DNA of 44,789 nt from CAZOKZ01 sp964580585 (GCA_964580585.1 CAZOKZ010000039.1:1-44789); one strand, 5' to 3'. Shown: positions 24,783 through 34,079, counted from the first letter of the stretch. Notes: a model not told the origin generated them from the letters alone. A program made the numbers and translations.

Positions 24783-27278
24783 CTAAGGATTGCTGACGCG
24801 CGTGTTGTGCGTGTCCTTCGCCGTCGGTGCAAGCGTTGTGTTTTCCGCCATGCGTTCCGCGTACACATTCAAACGTTGTCCGTCGGTCGATATCGTCACC
24901 GTCCCTTGCCGGTCCGTGCGCCAAACCTCGGTTCCCAATTCGGCGAAGCGCGCCAATACATCCGGATGCGGATGACCATAGCGATTCCCGCGCCCACAAC
25001 TGATGACCGCCACGCGTGGACGCACGGCGGCAATGAACGGCATGGCGCTTGAGGAAGAGGAACCATGGTGCCCGGCTTTTAAAACCGTTGCCAGCAATTG
25101 ATTGGAATCCACCTGGCGCAACAAATCGGCTTCGGCATCGAACTCCGCATCGCCCGTGAATAAAAACGCCACTTCGCCCGCCTCGACACGCATCACCACC
25201 GACGCATCGTTACGATCCGCACCGTTCTGCAAAAATTCATCCGCCGGATGCAGGACTTCGACATGCACATCGGGCGCGAGATCAAACCGCACGCCGCGCC
25301 GAACTTCCGAAACGGGAATATCGCGAAAATCCACGGCGGCGCTCAAATCATGCCACACCTCGGTATCCGCCAAACTCCCTCCAACCAATATTTTCCCGGG
25401 TTGATATTCGTTCAGCAAATCGGCTGCGCCACCAATATGATCTGCGTCCGCATGCGTCAGAACCAACAAATCCAGATGCTCGATTCCAAGGCGTTTCAGT
25501 TCGTTGCTCAACGCTGAATTTCTTGGCGGTCCTGCATCGATCAACATCGAGACGCCTTCTCGTGTTTGCAACAAAATGGCGTCGCCCTGGCCAACGTCGA
25601 GAAAGCGAACGGTCAACAATTCTCGCGCGGGAGTGACAAAGGGAAGCCAAAGCAACAGCGCAAACGCCACTAAAGCATGCGTCGCTCCAGAACCAAAACC
25701 GTCAAACACCGTAAAGCGGGGACGGAGACGTAACCACCGTCCCCCAAGCAGCAACAAATAGTATGCTCCCATTCCAATAACGGGGACAGAGAAGGACGCC
25801 AGTGCAGCCCCGGGGACCTTGGAAAGAGAAAACGCAATGGAGTCAATTGCCGCTAAAGGAAAATCCAACGCCCCCAGGAAAAACTCGCCTAGCGTTGGAA
25901 CAACAAAACCCACAAGGGCTCCGAAATAACCACACGCCATAATAATTCCAATCACCGGCAATACAAAGGCGTTCGCCAGAGGAGCAATCAGCGAAAATTG
26001 ACCCATGTGCGTCATCACCAACGGCGCCAAGGCGATTTGAATACATGTGGAGACAAATATTATCTGAACCATGCGAACCAACAACGACCATCGCCACGAG
26101 TTCGAGAACTTTTCGCCAAACCACGTTTCGATGTTGATGGCTCCCGGTAAAACAACAACCAACGTCAAGGCACATAAAAATGAAAATTGAAAATCCAACT
26201 GCCAAAGCGCCCGGGGACGGAGAAGCAACAACGCAATAGCAACGGTAGAAAGCAACCCCAACGGTTCAATTTCACGCCGCACGAGCGGTTGCAAAAAAAA
26301 CACCACCGCCAACAAAGAAGCGCGCAACGCGCTCGATCGAAATCCCGTCAACGCGCAAAACAACACCAAACCGACAATTACCACCACCGCTCTTCCGCGG
26401 GGGCCAAAACCCAACAACCCCACAATACCCGCCAAAATAACCGCGACTAATCCCGCATGTAATCCGCTGACGGCAAACAAATGCATCAGACCGGTTCGCT
26501 GATACGCATGCCGCTGTGCGGGCGAAAGGCTACCCGTACGCCCCAGCATCACCGCTGCCAACAATGCACCTTCATGAGTCGAAAGATGCGATTTTATCTG
26601 CGACTCCAATCCATCGCCCAAACAACCCATGGAAAATCGAAATCGATTGAACAACGTACGACGTGGAGCGGGGACGGAGTCCCAAGCGATCGCGTTTACC
26701 TGTGCAGCAGCCCCTCTACCCGCCAGCCAATTTTCATAATCGCCTGGGGACGGAGCATCCGCCACGGGAAACAACACACCCATTCCTTCCCATTGGTCAC
26801 CAGGCGCAATCAACGCTACGCGCTGCGGCAAATCGGGGGACAGAGGCAATCGAATCGGTAACGGCGTCGCCACTCGAACGGTTTTTCCCGACCGTGCAAT
26901 CTCCGTCCCCGGAGCAAGCCAAACCATCGCCATGCGCGGGGTTGTGCGAGGTTGATCGAGAATCTCGCCGCGAACATGAACAACAGATCCCGGAGCGCTC
27001 TCCAATTCGGCAACTGCACCGCGAGCCTGCGCTTCGGTTACGTTCAGTGGGACCTGCAACGCAATGCCGGCGGCAAACACGCACACCACCAGAGAGCAAA
27101 CGCGCAACCACGGCCATTGACGCGCCAATCCTCCGAAAACCAGTCCGACGGTGAACACCAACATTACCAATCCAAACGACTCCGTCCCCATGCCTCGGGC
27201 CATCGACATGCCCGCCATCAAAGAAAGCGCCGCGAGAAACGAAGGACGCGGAAAATCGCGGTCGTTTCGTTCGCTCAC
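24783..27278 (-). CDS. comEC: ComEC/Rec2 DNA-uptake channel protein
   Basis: It forms the inner-membrane channel for single-stranded DNA during natural transformation. The 831 residues have the full three-part layout: an N-terminal soluble OB-like domain with membrane helices (about 1-230), the Competence domain with GLMHLFAVSGLHAGLVAVI (about 250-500), and a C-terminal metallo-beta-lactamase domain. In that last domain VRFLDVGQGDAILLQT, DAGPP, LTHADADHIGG (near residue 607), FTGDAE and LKAGHHGSSSSS are all intact, so the nuclease-like site looks active. GTG 27278 has GGAGG six bases upstream. It lies about 30 bp after mrpG and may be transcribed with the Mrp operon. The gene holds six exact GGGGACGGAG copies in 2.5 kb, the highest density in the window. 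Confidence 0.96.
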   Translation of the reverse strand: MSERNDRDFPRPSFLAALSLMAGMSMARGMGTESFGLVMLVFTVGLVFGGLARQWPWLRVCSLVVCVFAAGIALQVPLNVTEAQARGAVAELESAPGSVVHVRGEILDQPRTTPRMAMVWLAPGTEIARSGKTVRVATPLPIRLPLSPDLPQRVALIAPGDQWEGMGVLFPVADAPSPGDYENWLAGRGAAAQVNAIAWDSVPAPRRTLFNRFRFSMGCLGDGLESQIKSHLSTHEGALLAAVMLGRTGSLSPAQRHAYQRTGLMHLFAVSGLHAGLVAVILAGIVGLLGFGPRGRAVVVIVGLVLFCALTGFRSSALRASLLAVVFFLQPLVRREIEPLGLLSTVAIALLLLRPRALWQLDFQFSFLCALTLVVVLPGAINIETWFGEKFSNSWRWSLLVRMVQIIFVSTCIQIALAPLVMTHMGQFSLIAPLANAFVLPVIGIIMACGYFGALVGFVVPTLGEFFLGALDFPLAAIDSIAFSLSKVPGAALASFSVPVIGMGAYYLLLLGGRWLRLRPRFTVFDGFGSGATHALVAFALLLWLPFVTPARELLTVRFLDVGQGDAILLQTREGVSMLIDAGPPRNSALSNELKRLGIEHLDLLVLTHADADHIGGAADLLNEYQPGKILVGGSLADTEVWHDLSAAVDFRDIPVSEVRRGVRFDLAPDVHVEVLHPADEFLQNGADRNDASVVMRVEAGEVAFLFTGDAEFDAEADLLRQVDSNQLLATVLKAGHHGSSSSSAMPFIAAVRPRVAVISCGRGNRYGHPHPDVLARFAELGTEVWRTDRQGTVTISTDGQRLNVYAERMAENTTLAPTAKDTHNTRVSNP

Positions 27279-27308
27279 GGCAGCCTCCAGAGTTGGTAAT
27301 GATAAATG

Positions 27309-27656
27309 CTATTCCAGATTCGTGGATTCCTTCAACTCACCCGTCCACGCTGTGCCTTGATCCTGGGTCTTCATGGGACGAATGCCACGAATCAACGCCG
27401 AACGTGCAATCATATGCGCTGAAATCGGCGCCGTGAGAAATTGAAACACAATCGCCACCAACGCCTTGGCTATAATATCCGGATGCCCCGACATCATGGC
27501 GCCGCCGAAAATCAAAAACGAAAAACCAAACGTCAAACATTTCGTTGCCGCTTGCAAGCGCAGATACACGTCCTGAAAACGAAATATCCCAATCGTCCCG
27601 ATCAGCAAAAACAGCAATCCGAAATACATCAATCCCAGGTAAAGATAATTACTCAT
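27309..27656 (-). CDS. mrpG: Mrp Na+/H+ antiporter subunit G
   Basis: The small membrane subunit G of the multisubunit cation/proton antiporter, about 115 residues with three hydrophobic helices. YFGLLFLLIGTIGIFRFQDVYLRLQAATK is the family signature (quoted here in part as GTIGIFRFQDVYLRLQAATK), followed by an ISAHMIARSA segment. The start ATG 27656 overlaps the mrpF end by eight bases (ATGAGTAA), so the open frame back to 27689 is not used. The C-terminal tail after the last helix is acidic and longer than usual. It is the last gene of the mrpAB-C-D-E-F-G order and is followed by comEC. Confidence 0.94.
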   Translation of the reverse strand: MSNYLYLGLMYFGLLFLLIGTIGIFRFQDVYLRLQAATKCLTFGFSFLIFGGAMMSGHPDIIAKALVAIVFQFLTAPISAHMIARSALIRGIRPMKTQDQGTAWTGELKESTNLE

Positions 27657-27939
27657 CGAACAAGTCCCCCTTTTCGAGGTACTTGGCAATCGCCACCGTG
27701 GAAATATACCCTACGATCGAAAGAACCAGAATCGCATCGATGAAATAAGGCGTACCCAATGCCAATCCTGCAATCGCCATCAAGCACAATACATTTACTG
27801 TAATCGATTCGACCGTCATCAGACGATCGTGCGCGCTGGGGCCGAGTAAAAATCGAACCAGCAGCAGCGCCAGACAAATTATAATAAAACCAACCATGAC
27901 TATCTGATGAAATATAGAAAAAACGGCGGGATGATCCAT
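27649..27939 (-). CDS. mrpF: Mrp Na+/H+ antiporter subunit F
   Basis: A 96-residue protein with three membrane helices matching MrpF/MnhF: LLVRFLLGPSAHDRLMTVES, where the GP-x-x-x-DR segment is the family hallmark, then AIAGLALGTPYFIDAILVLS and a short cytoplasmic tail. It is part of the small-subunit half (E, F, G) of the antiporter. It begins one base after the mrpE stop and overlaps mrpG by eight bases, as expected for a tightly coupled operon. No unusual residues were seen. Confidence 0.95.
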   Translation of the reverse strand: MDHPAVFSIFHQIVMVGFIIICLALLLVRFLLGPSAHDRLMTVESITVNVLCLMAIAGLALGTPYFIDAILVLSIVGYISTVAIAKYLEKGDLFDE

Positions 27940-27940
27940 G

Positions 27941-28420
27941 TCAGGCCACTCCCTTCAAAATATCGATAGGCCGCCTCAAACTTTGCGCTGCATCGTCGCC
28001 AATCAAATACATGGCGTGCACCATCAGCATCTTGCCATCCTTGCTGATCGCGCAACTCAACGTCCCAGGCGTCAGCGTAATCCGGTGCGTCAGAAATACA
28101 ATCTCCATATCCGTCAAATCATCGATGGGAACTTCGATCAGTCGAACTTTATGATAATCGGTAGGCGTCAAAACATCCCACGCTAACTTAAAATTCGACA
28201 CCGTCAAATCGACAATGAAATCGATAATAAACCGGATCGTGTTTCGTGTGTTTTTTGCAAAACCTGCTCCAGCGGGAAACATGGTCATCAGCAATCGATA
28301 CATTAAATACAACATAAAGCCACACGTCACGATCGGCGCCGCCCAACCGCCAATCAAAAAAGAAACCAGCAACACCGCCAGCGATGCGTATAGGATGATT
28401 TTTTGAGTTGTATTCCGCAT
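27941..28420 (-). CDS. mrpE: Mrp Na+/H+ antiporter subunit E
   Basis: A protein of about 159 residues. Two N-terminal helices (IILYASLAVLLVSFLIGGW and a following segment) are followed by a cytoplasmic domain with the MrpE features RLIEVPIDDLTDMEIVFLTH and RITLTPGTLSCAISKDGK, which contains the conserved T-L-TPGT. ATG 28420 is chosen because AGCAGG lies upstream. The longer open frame to 28492 overlaps the mrpD end and has no ribosome binding site. It follows mrpD after 37 bases and is followed by mrpF after one base. MrpE supports complex assembly and is not itself thought to carry ions. Confidence 0.94.
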   Translation of the reverse strand: MRNTTQKIILYASLAVLLVSFLIGGWAAPIVTCGFMLYLMYRLLMTMFPAGAGFAKNTRNTIRFIIDFIVDLTVSNFKLAWDVLTPTDYHKVRLIEVPIDDLTDMEIVFLTHRITLTPGTLSCAISKDGKMLMVHAMYLIGDDAAQSLRRPIDILKGVA

Positions 28421-28457
28421 GTTCAACCTGCTTTCGATCGCATCGGGGAGGGAGTTA

Positions 28458-29981
28458 TTATTCATTCGCCGCCAACTGCAATGCTTCCACACCTCGATCG
28501 CCCATCACGGCGTGAATATACTGACTTTGATCGAGCAACTGATTCGACGTTTCAATTGCCAGATTCATAACCCAACCGCTTGCCAACGCAACAATCACCG
28601 ACACTGCTACCAATCCGGCCGTCGCCGCGATAATTCGATCATTGTGAGGGATTTTGTCGATCTTCAACTCAGTCGGCATCTCACCCCAAAACGCATATTG
28701 CCAGATTTTCACCATGCTATACAACGTAAACAAACTGGTGAGAATGGAAATCGCCACATAAAAATAATGTCCTTCGACAATTCCCTCGAGTGCCAGCGCA
28801 TACTTGCCATAAAACCCGCTCAACGGGGGAACACCTGCTAACGAAAACGCCGCCAGCACAAACAATATCGACAGGAACGGATAACCGTGTATCACACCAT
28901 GAACGCGTTTCAACTCGTCCGTCCCCTCATTAACTTTCACGCACCCGCCTATCATAAAAAGCGACGCTTTTACAATAATATGATGAATGATATAAAAGAC
29001 GCCCCCCGCTAACGCCAGCGGTGTAAAAATCCCAAGACCAAAAATCATATATCCGATCTGGCTGATAATATGGAAACTCAAAATTCGGCGAAAACTCCAT
29101 TGGCTCATCGCGCACAATACACCGATGAGCATCGTACCGGCAGCAATCACCAGGAAGAGCGGCTGAAACCAGTCGGCCATTTCAATGCGGAATATTAATG
29201 TAAATGAACGGTAGAGACAATACACACCAACCTTTGTCAGAATACCGGCAAAGTAAGGCAACACACCTAGCGGCGCGCGCGGATAAGCATTTGGCAACCA
29301 GTAGAACATTGGAAACAACGCGGCCTTGATCCCAAATACAATCAGGAACAACGTGCCGATTGTCACCGCACCGGTCACATTTTCCGTTTGCTGAATGCGA
29401 ACAGCCAAATCGGCCATGTTCAGCGAACCAAACATTGCATACGTCAATCCGGCGCCCACCAGAAAGAACGTGCTTGCAATAATATTCAAGGCGACAAATT
29501 TAACCGATTCGCGCACTTGGTTTTTCTCGCAACCATGCGAAAGCAACACGTAGCTGCATATTAATATAATTTCAAAACTGACAAACAAATTAAACAGGTC
29601 GCCCGTCGAAAATGCCCAGTTCACTCCTGCTGCCAGAAGTAAAAACATCGGATGCAACATCGCGGTTTCACGCGGATTTCGCGTCGCGCCGGAAACAATA
29701 TACCACCACGTCGTTGTGTGGGTAATTGCCGCCAGGCACAGCATAATTGCACCCAATAAATCGAGCGTAAAAACAATGCCGAATGTCTGAGGCCAATCGC
29801 CCACACGCAGCACGGCAATCCCATCGCGCCGCACCATCATGAGTAGATAAAAGGCCAACACCAGCATGCCATGCGTGCCAAATCCCGCAATCCAACGTTG
29901 AATCTTCAACGAATCGCGAAACAGCAAACAAAACCCCGCAAGCAAAAAAGGGAATACGATAGGCGCTACGAGGATGTCCAC
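28458..29981 (-). CDS. mrpD: Mrp Na+/H+ antiporter subunit D
   Basis: A proton-channel subunit related to complex I NuoM/NuoN, 507 residues and about 14 helices. The conserved transmembrane Glu lies in NLFVSFEIILICSYVLLS and the conserved Lys in FGIKAALFPMFYWLPNAYP. A second Lys lies in HHIIVKASLFMIGG. These are the proton-path residues of the family. GTG 29981 lies inside the mrpC end (16-base overlap), so the genes are coupled. The C-terminus is a short soluble tail. It is followed by mrpE after 37 bases. Confidence 0.96.
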   Translation of the reverse strand: MDILVAPIVFPFLLAGFCLLFRDSLKIQRWIAGFGTHGMLVLAFYLLMMVRRDGIAVLRVGDWPQTFGIVFTLDLLGAIMLCLAAITHTTTWWYIVSGATRNPRETAMLHPMFLLLAAGVNWAFSTGDLFNLFVSFEIILICSYVLLSHGCEKNQVRESVKFVALNIIASTFFLVGAGLTYAMFGSLNMADLAVRIQQTENVTGAVTIGTLFLIVFGIKAALFPMFYWLPNAYPRAPLGVLPYFAGILTKVGVYCLYRSFTLIFRIEMADWFQPLFLVIAAGTMLIGVLCAMSQWSFRRILSFHIISQIGYMIFGLGIFTPLALAGGVFYIIHHIIVKASLFMIGGCVKVNEGTDELKRVHGVIHGYPFLSILFVLAAFSLAGVPPLSGFYGKYALALEGIVEGHYFYVAISILTSLFTLYSMVKIWQYAFWGEMPTELKIDKIPHNDRIIAATAGLVAVSVIVALASGWVMNLAIETSNQLLDQSQYIHAVMGDRGVEALQLAANE

Positions 29982-30412
29982 AGCTTGCCCTCCTCGTCTT
30001 CAAGTTCACCCATTTCGAGCGATCGCGTTTCTTCGACACCGCGCGCCACCAACACGATCAGGAAACTCATCACGCCAAAACCGATCACAATCGCCGTCAA
30101 AATCAAGGCCTGTGGAATGGGATCGGTATATTGAACCGAATTTGTCGTCGCATGAGGGACGGAGTCATCGTGCGCGGGGGCTTTACCGATTTCTTCCAAC
30201 GTGGCATGCGGCATTTCGGCATGCTCCACATGGCCGACCAAAATAGGAGGCTTCGCTTCTGGCTGCCAACCACCCACGGAAATTAAAATGATAAACCCTG
30301 CGTGCGAAAGCAACGCCACGCCAAAAAGTACTTCAACAATATTACGCCGCATCAGGAAAAAGAACCCGACACCAAACAACATCGCTACCAGAATGGAAGA
30401 TAATAACGCCAT
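29966..30412 (-). CDS. mrpC: Mrp Na+/H+ antiporter subunit C with His-rich loop insertion
   Basis: A NuoK-like subunit with three helices: LLSSILVAMLFGVGFFFLMR, then VLFGVALLSHAGFIILISVGGW, then DPIPQALILTAIVIGFGVMS, which carries the family signature PQALILTAIVI. At 148 residues it is longer than the usual 110-115. The excess is mainly an extra stretch of about 30 residues between helices 2 and 3, rich in His and acidic residues (GHVEHAEMPHA and PAHDDSVPHAT). This loop is unusual and could bind metal or sense pH; that is inference. Its start shares one base with the mrpAB stop (TGATG), and its end overlaps mrpD. Confidence 0.94.
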   Translation of the reverse strand: MALLSSILVAMLFGVGFFFLMRRNIVEVLFGVALLSHAGFIILISVGGWQPEAKPPILVGHVEHAEMPHATLEEIGKAPAHDDSVPHATTNSVQYTDPIPQALILTAIVIGFGVMSFLIVLVARGVEETRSLEMGELEDEEGKLWTSS

Positions 30413-33357
30413 CAGGTTCCACTTCTTCCGAACATTCGAATTATGGTCAACGTCACACCGACAACCATCAGATACACACCAAAATCAAACGCCATCGCCG
30501 ATGCCAAACCAACCTTGCCAAATAATGGAATCGGAATATACGTAAACGCGCTTTGCAGGAAAGTTCCGCCCAACAGTACCGCAACCACCCCCGTGCCCAC
30601 GGCAAAAAACAACCCGAAGGGAATCAGCTTCGATGGATCGCGCTTGCCGTAGGGGTCTTCATTCTTCGACGTGTACAGGAAATACGGCGTGCAGGCGACT
30701 GCGGTTAACAAACCTGCGATGAACCCGCCTCCGGGCGCATTGTGTCCTGCGAAAAACAAAATTGCCGAAATCGATCCGATCAAAAATAACGTCGGCAAGG
30801 CGCAAACTTTTAAAATCAAGGACGCGTCTTCGATGATCGGCTTGCGCATGAACGAAGAGTCCACCTGTTCGGAAGCCAATCGTCCAGAAATTTCAATGGA
30901 CACCTCATCGTCCATACCTGTCGGAGGCGCTTCATGGGTGTGCGGTAAATTATAATGTTCTTTTTTGCGGAACGTCAGCAAACAGATAACCCCGATTGCT
31001 GCAATACCCAACACGGTGATCTCGCCCATTGTATCGATGCCGCGAAAGTCCACCAAAATCACGTTCACAATATTATTACCGCCGCCTGAATGCTCTCCCG
31101 GTACGGCGGGATATTTTGAATTCGCTTCGTAATATTCTGCCACCGTGGGATTGCCTTCGAGGATCGGAACTGCGCGGTCGGGACTTGTCGCAGCCATGAA
31201 ATTCAGCACGCCGAAAACCAGCCCGACGCACACGGCAATAATCGTTGAAATCGAAACCCCGACAGGCGTGTCGCGTTTGGGAACTTCCAGGGGAATTTTT
31301 GACAACAACAGCAAGAACATGAACAGGTTCGCAACTTCCACCAGGATTTGCGTCAAAATCAAATCCGGCGCGCGATACGACAAAAAATACAGCGCAACCA
31401 TTACACCCACCACGCTTAACGCCATCAATCGTGTCATGGGCCGCCGAACCAGCAACATAATAACCAGACAAAACGCCGTCAGCACTGTCACACCAATCGC
31501 CAGCAAATCCACCGGCCCCCCAAGCGTCATGGGGGATTCCTTCAACCCGCCCGTCAACGGCACCAACATCAACCCGGCGAAAACCGCCAATGTCATCATC
31601 ACGTTTCGCCGCAACGAATGCGATTGAATCGTCAGTGCCACCCACGAAGCAAACGCCGGCAATTTATCGAGGAATATGTACTCGTAAAAACGCGTAAACG
31701 GCATGGGCGAATGTTTCTTCTCGTACAACTGCTCAATACCGCCCGCCCCAAAGAAAGCCGCCGGACCGCCAACAAAAAACAGGAACATACTCGACGCAAA
31801 AATCACGTCGAGATGACGATAAAATGCGACAGTAAAGTGGCTATGGGTTCCGTAAAATTCGCTATTCACTAAATGCGCAAGAGGATGTTCAATCGCCGGA
31901 ACAAAAAACCCGCCAATCACGCACAAACCGATCAAAATCGCGGGCGCCAGCAAAATTCCCACATTCCCTTCGTGCGGATGAATCGACGGATCGCGCGGCT
32001 TGCCGAAAAACGGTGAAATCGCAATACGCATGCAATAAGCCACCGTGAAAATACTCGCCACAACAGCCAAAATGGGCAACGCCCGCCAAATCAAGACCCC
32101 GTGCGTTTCAACATGAAACCCGGCATGCAGAAATAATTCTTTCGCAACGAACCCCAACGTCAGTGGCACACCTGCCATCGAAAGACACCCGATAATCGTC
32201 AACGCTGTCGTCCAGGGCATCACGCGCCATAACCCACCGAGACGTTTCCAATCGCGCGTGTGCGCGCCGTGGTCGATCACGCCGACCAACATGAACAGCG
32301 CTCCCTTGAAAAACGCGTGACTCGCCACCAGGAGCAAATCCAACGCGAGCGGTTCCTCTGGCGAACCAATGCGTCCGTAACCAAATCCATAATACGCCGT
32401 CAGCAGCCCAAGCTGGCTGACGGTCGAAAACGCAAGCAACTGCTTCAGATCGCGGCTGATGACGGCCATAAATCCGCCGATGAACATCGTCACAATACCC
32501 ACGAGCGGAACAATCGCCAGCCACAACATCTCGTTTCCGAAAATCGGATAAATGCGTCCGAGCAAATAAATGCCCGCCTTCACCATGGTGGCTGCGTGCA
32601 GATACGCAGACACTGGCGTGGGAGCCTCCATCGCGCCCGGCAGCCAGAAATGAAACGGAAACTGGGCACTCTTAGTAAACGCGCCCACCAACAAAAACAG
32701 CAGCGCCACCGGAGCCGCCGGATGCGCCACAATGATCTCTCGATTAGCCCACAGAGCGTCCCACGACAGCGCATCGGGTGAGCCCGACGCGTGCATGATC
32801 CACGAAATCGTCGCCAAACCCAACAGCAGCGATAACCCGCCACCACCCGTGACAATCAACGCTCGCAACGCCCCCGCGCGCGCCGTGCCTTTCTCGTGCC
32901 AGTGTCCGATCAACAGGAACGACGACAACGACGTCATTTCCCAGAATAAGAACATCAGGATCGTGTTGCGCGAAGTCACCACGCCCACCATCGACCCCAT
33001 AAAAAGCACCATCATCCCATAAAAACGCCACGGCGAATCGTCGGGCTTCATGTAATGCCCGGCATAATAAAACACCAGCAGCCCGATTCCCAAAACCAGC
33101 CACGCGTAAAATAACGCGGGACCATCCAACCAGAGGGAAAACTCGAGCCCGATCGCGGGCATCCAGGATTGCGTGAATATAAGCGGCGATTCCGCCGACC
33201 AATGGCTCGTCAAAACCCCAAGCAACACCAAACATACCGTCGTAATTGCCATCGCCAACTGACGCGGCAGCCGCAGCGAACGCTTGGGCAGCACGACAAA
33301 CAACAGCGACCCAATAAAGGGCACGAGTATCAAAATGAGCAGCCAAATCGGGGTCAT
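30412..33357 (-). CDS. mrpAB: Mrp Na+/H+ antiporter fused subunits A and B
   Basis: The largest antiporter subunit, 981 residues. The N-terminal part (about 1-500) is NuoL-like, with the conserved Glu in FLFWEMTSLSSFLLIG, Lys in GAFTKSAQFPFHFWLPGAM and HA in PVSAYLHAATMVKAG. The MrpA-specific region follows with RAPDLILTQILVEVANLF and VNVILVDFRGIDTMGEITVL. From about 835 there is a complete MrpB domain (KVCALPTLFLIGSISAILFF, GHNAPGGGFIAGL). The A-B fusion is the group 2 Mrp arrangement. It is the first gene of the operon A/B-C-D-E-F-G. ATG 33357 has only a weak ribosome binding site. Function is Na+ (or other cation) extrusion and pH homeostasis in the inner membrane. Confidence 0.96.
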   Translation of the reverse strand: MTPIWLLILILVPFIGSLLFVVLPKRSLRLPRQLAMAITTVCLVLLGVLTSHWSAESPLIFTQSWMPAIGLEFSLWLDGPALFYAWLVLGIGLLVFYYAGHYMKPDDSPWRFYGMMVLFMGSMVGVVTSRNTILMFLFWEMTSLSSFLLIGHWHEKGTARAGALRALIVTGGGGLSLLLGLATISWIMHASGSPDALSWDALWANREIIVAHPAAPVALLFLLVGAFTKSAQFPFHFWLPGAMEAPTPVSAYLHAATMVKAGIYLLGRIYPIFGNEMLWLAIVPLVGIVTMFIGGFMAVISRDLKQLLAFSTVSQLGLLTAYYGFGYGRIGSPEEPLALDLLLVASHAFFKGALFMLVGVIDHGAHTRDWKRLGGLWRVMPWTTALTIIGCLSMAGVPLTLGFVAKELFLHAGFHVETHGVLIWRALPILAVVASIFTVAYCMRIAISPFFGKPRDPSIHPHEGNVGILLAPAILIGLCVIGGFFVPAIEHPLAHLVNSEFYGTHSHFTVAFYRHLDVIFASSMFLFFVGGPAAFFGAGGIEQLYEKKHSPMPFTRFYEYIFLDKLPAFASWVALTIQSHSLRRNVMMTLAVFAGLMLVPLTGGLKESPMTLGGPVDLLAIGVTVLTAFCLVIMLLVRRPMTRLMALSVVGVMVALYFLSYRAPDLILTQILVEVANLFMFLLLLSKIPLEVPKRDTPVGVSISTIIAVCVGLVFGVLNFMAATSPDRAVPILEGNPTVAEYYEANSKYPAVPGEHSGGGNNIVNVILVDFRGIDTMGEITVLGIAAIGVICLLTFRKKEHYNLPHTHEAPPTGMDDEVSIEISGRLASEQVDSSFMRKPIIEDASLILKVCALPTLFLIGSISAILFFAGHNAPGGGFIAGLLTAVACTPYFLYTSKNEDPYGKRDPSKLIPFGLFFAVGTGVVAVLLGGTFLQSAFTYIPIPLFGKVGLASAMAFDFGVYLMVVGVTLTIIRMFGRSGT

Positions 33358-33384
33358 CTAGGAGCTCGGTTGAGTTCGACTACA

Positions 33385-33405
33385 CTGAATCGAATCACGA
33401 TTCAG
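33385..33405. promoter_or_regulatory. Short perfect palindrome upstream of the mrp operon
   Basis: CTGAATCG and CGATTCAG form an 8-bp perfect inverted repeat with a 5-nt loop, 28 bases ahead of the mrpAB start. It lies in the only gap that can hold the mrp promoter (33358-33600), so it may be an operator or leader hairpin. The rest of this 243-bp gap shows no gene. Confidence 0.4.
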
Positions 33406-33600
33406 AAGGTCGAAAAGGGGGCTGAACGATAGTTTGCAAAGTAGCGCGAAACCACCTGTGCCCAAGGCGGATCCAGCAATGGGCAATACGAACCACCACT
33501 TGGCGGTGGACTGGGGCAATAGCCGTTTGAATGCCAACGGTTCAAAAATCGCAATCGATTTACCGGACGAAGCGCTCCAAAACGAATCATTGCAAAATTT

Positions 33601-34014
33601 TTATGTTTCCAATCGAGAACTCGCTTGTCGTTTGAGCACCGAACGCCACCCAACACCGTGATAATCGGGCCTTAGCAGCGCCCACGTAATGACCGACAGC
33701 GTCGCTCCCAATTGACTCACCAACCCAATCCAATTCCAACCGCCCGGCTCCCACCACAGGGCAACGTTTATGATCAACAGCACCGACCACACCAATTCGT
33801 AGTGCCTCGGGATACGGAAAACATTACAAAAGAGGAAAAAATGTCCCACCACAAACGCCATCAGAATCGCCAATTCGCGCACCGTGCTCCACAACCCAAC
33901 CGACGCCATCGCCACCACCCCGATCACGATTCCATCCCACACCGAGAACCGAAAACCCGGTCGAGGATGCATGCACACAGGCTGCTCTTCAGGTTTCAAC
34001 TTGCGATCCTCCAT
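33601..34014 (-). CDS. Small integral membrane protein of unknown function
   Basis: A 137-residue protein with a soluble, charged N-terminus (MEDRKLKPEEQPVCMHPRPG) and four hydrophobic segments: FSVWDGIVIGVVAMASVGL, ELAILMAFVVGHFFLFCNVF, LVWSVLLIINVALWW and WIGLVSQLGATLSVITWALL. The PRHYELVWS loop and the tail PDYHGVGWRSVL look conserved in type, but I do not recognise the family. ATG 34014 is chosen over TTG 34020. It is divergent from the nucleotidyltransferase gene, with about 65 bp between them. Confidence 0.72.
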   Translation of the reverse strand: MEDRKLKPEEQPVCMHPRPGFRFSVWDGIVIGVVAMASVGLWSTVRELAILMAFVVGHFFLFCNVFRIPRHYELVWSVLLIINVALWWEPGGWNWIGLVSQLGATLSVITWALLRPDYHGVGWRSVLKRQASSRLET

Positions 34015-34079
34015 TGGCAAGACTCTCTACACTTAACAAACGCTCTCAAAAAACAATCTGCCGACACAAGTCACCCGTC

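Larger units (their letters stand above)
22285..27189. repeat. Cluster of the short motif GGGGACGGAG
   Basis: Exact copies on the plus strand lie at 22285, 23830, 24048, 25718, 26213, 26670 and 26746; on the minus strand at 26901-26910 and 27180-27189. One-mismatch copies lie at 22922 (-), 23004 (-), 23462 (+), 25782 (+) and 26836 (+), with two more at 28917 (-) and 30155 (+). Three further exact copies lie at 90, 2431 and 13162. All but one exact copy are inside genes. They occur in different reading frames, encoding for example LRPR, DSVP, APSP, GTE and GDGE. The flanks are not conserved. The copy at 24048 is intergenic, next to the acpH ribosome binding site. Confidence 0.85.

Noticed and set aside
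33434..33661. Plus-strand open frame of 75 codons upstream of the mrp operon
   Set aside because: No ribosome binding site, no recognisable domain, and it overlaps the small membrane-protein gene on the other strand.
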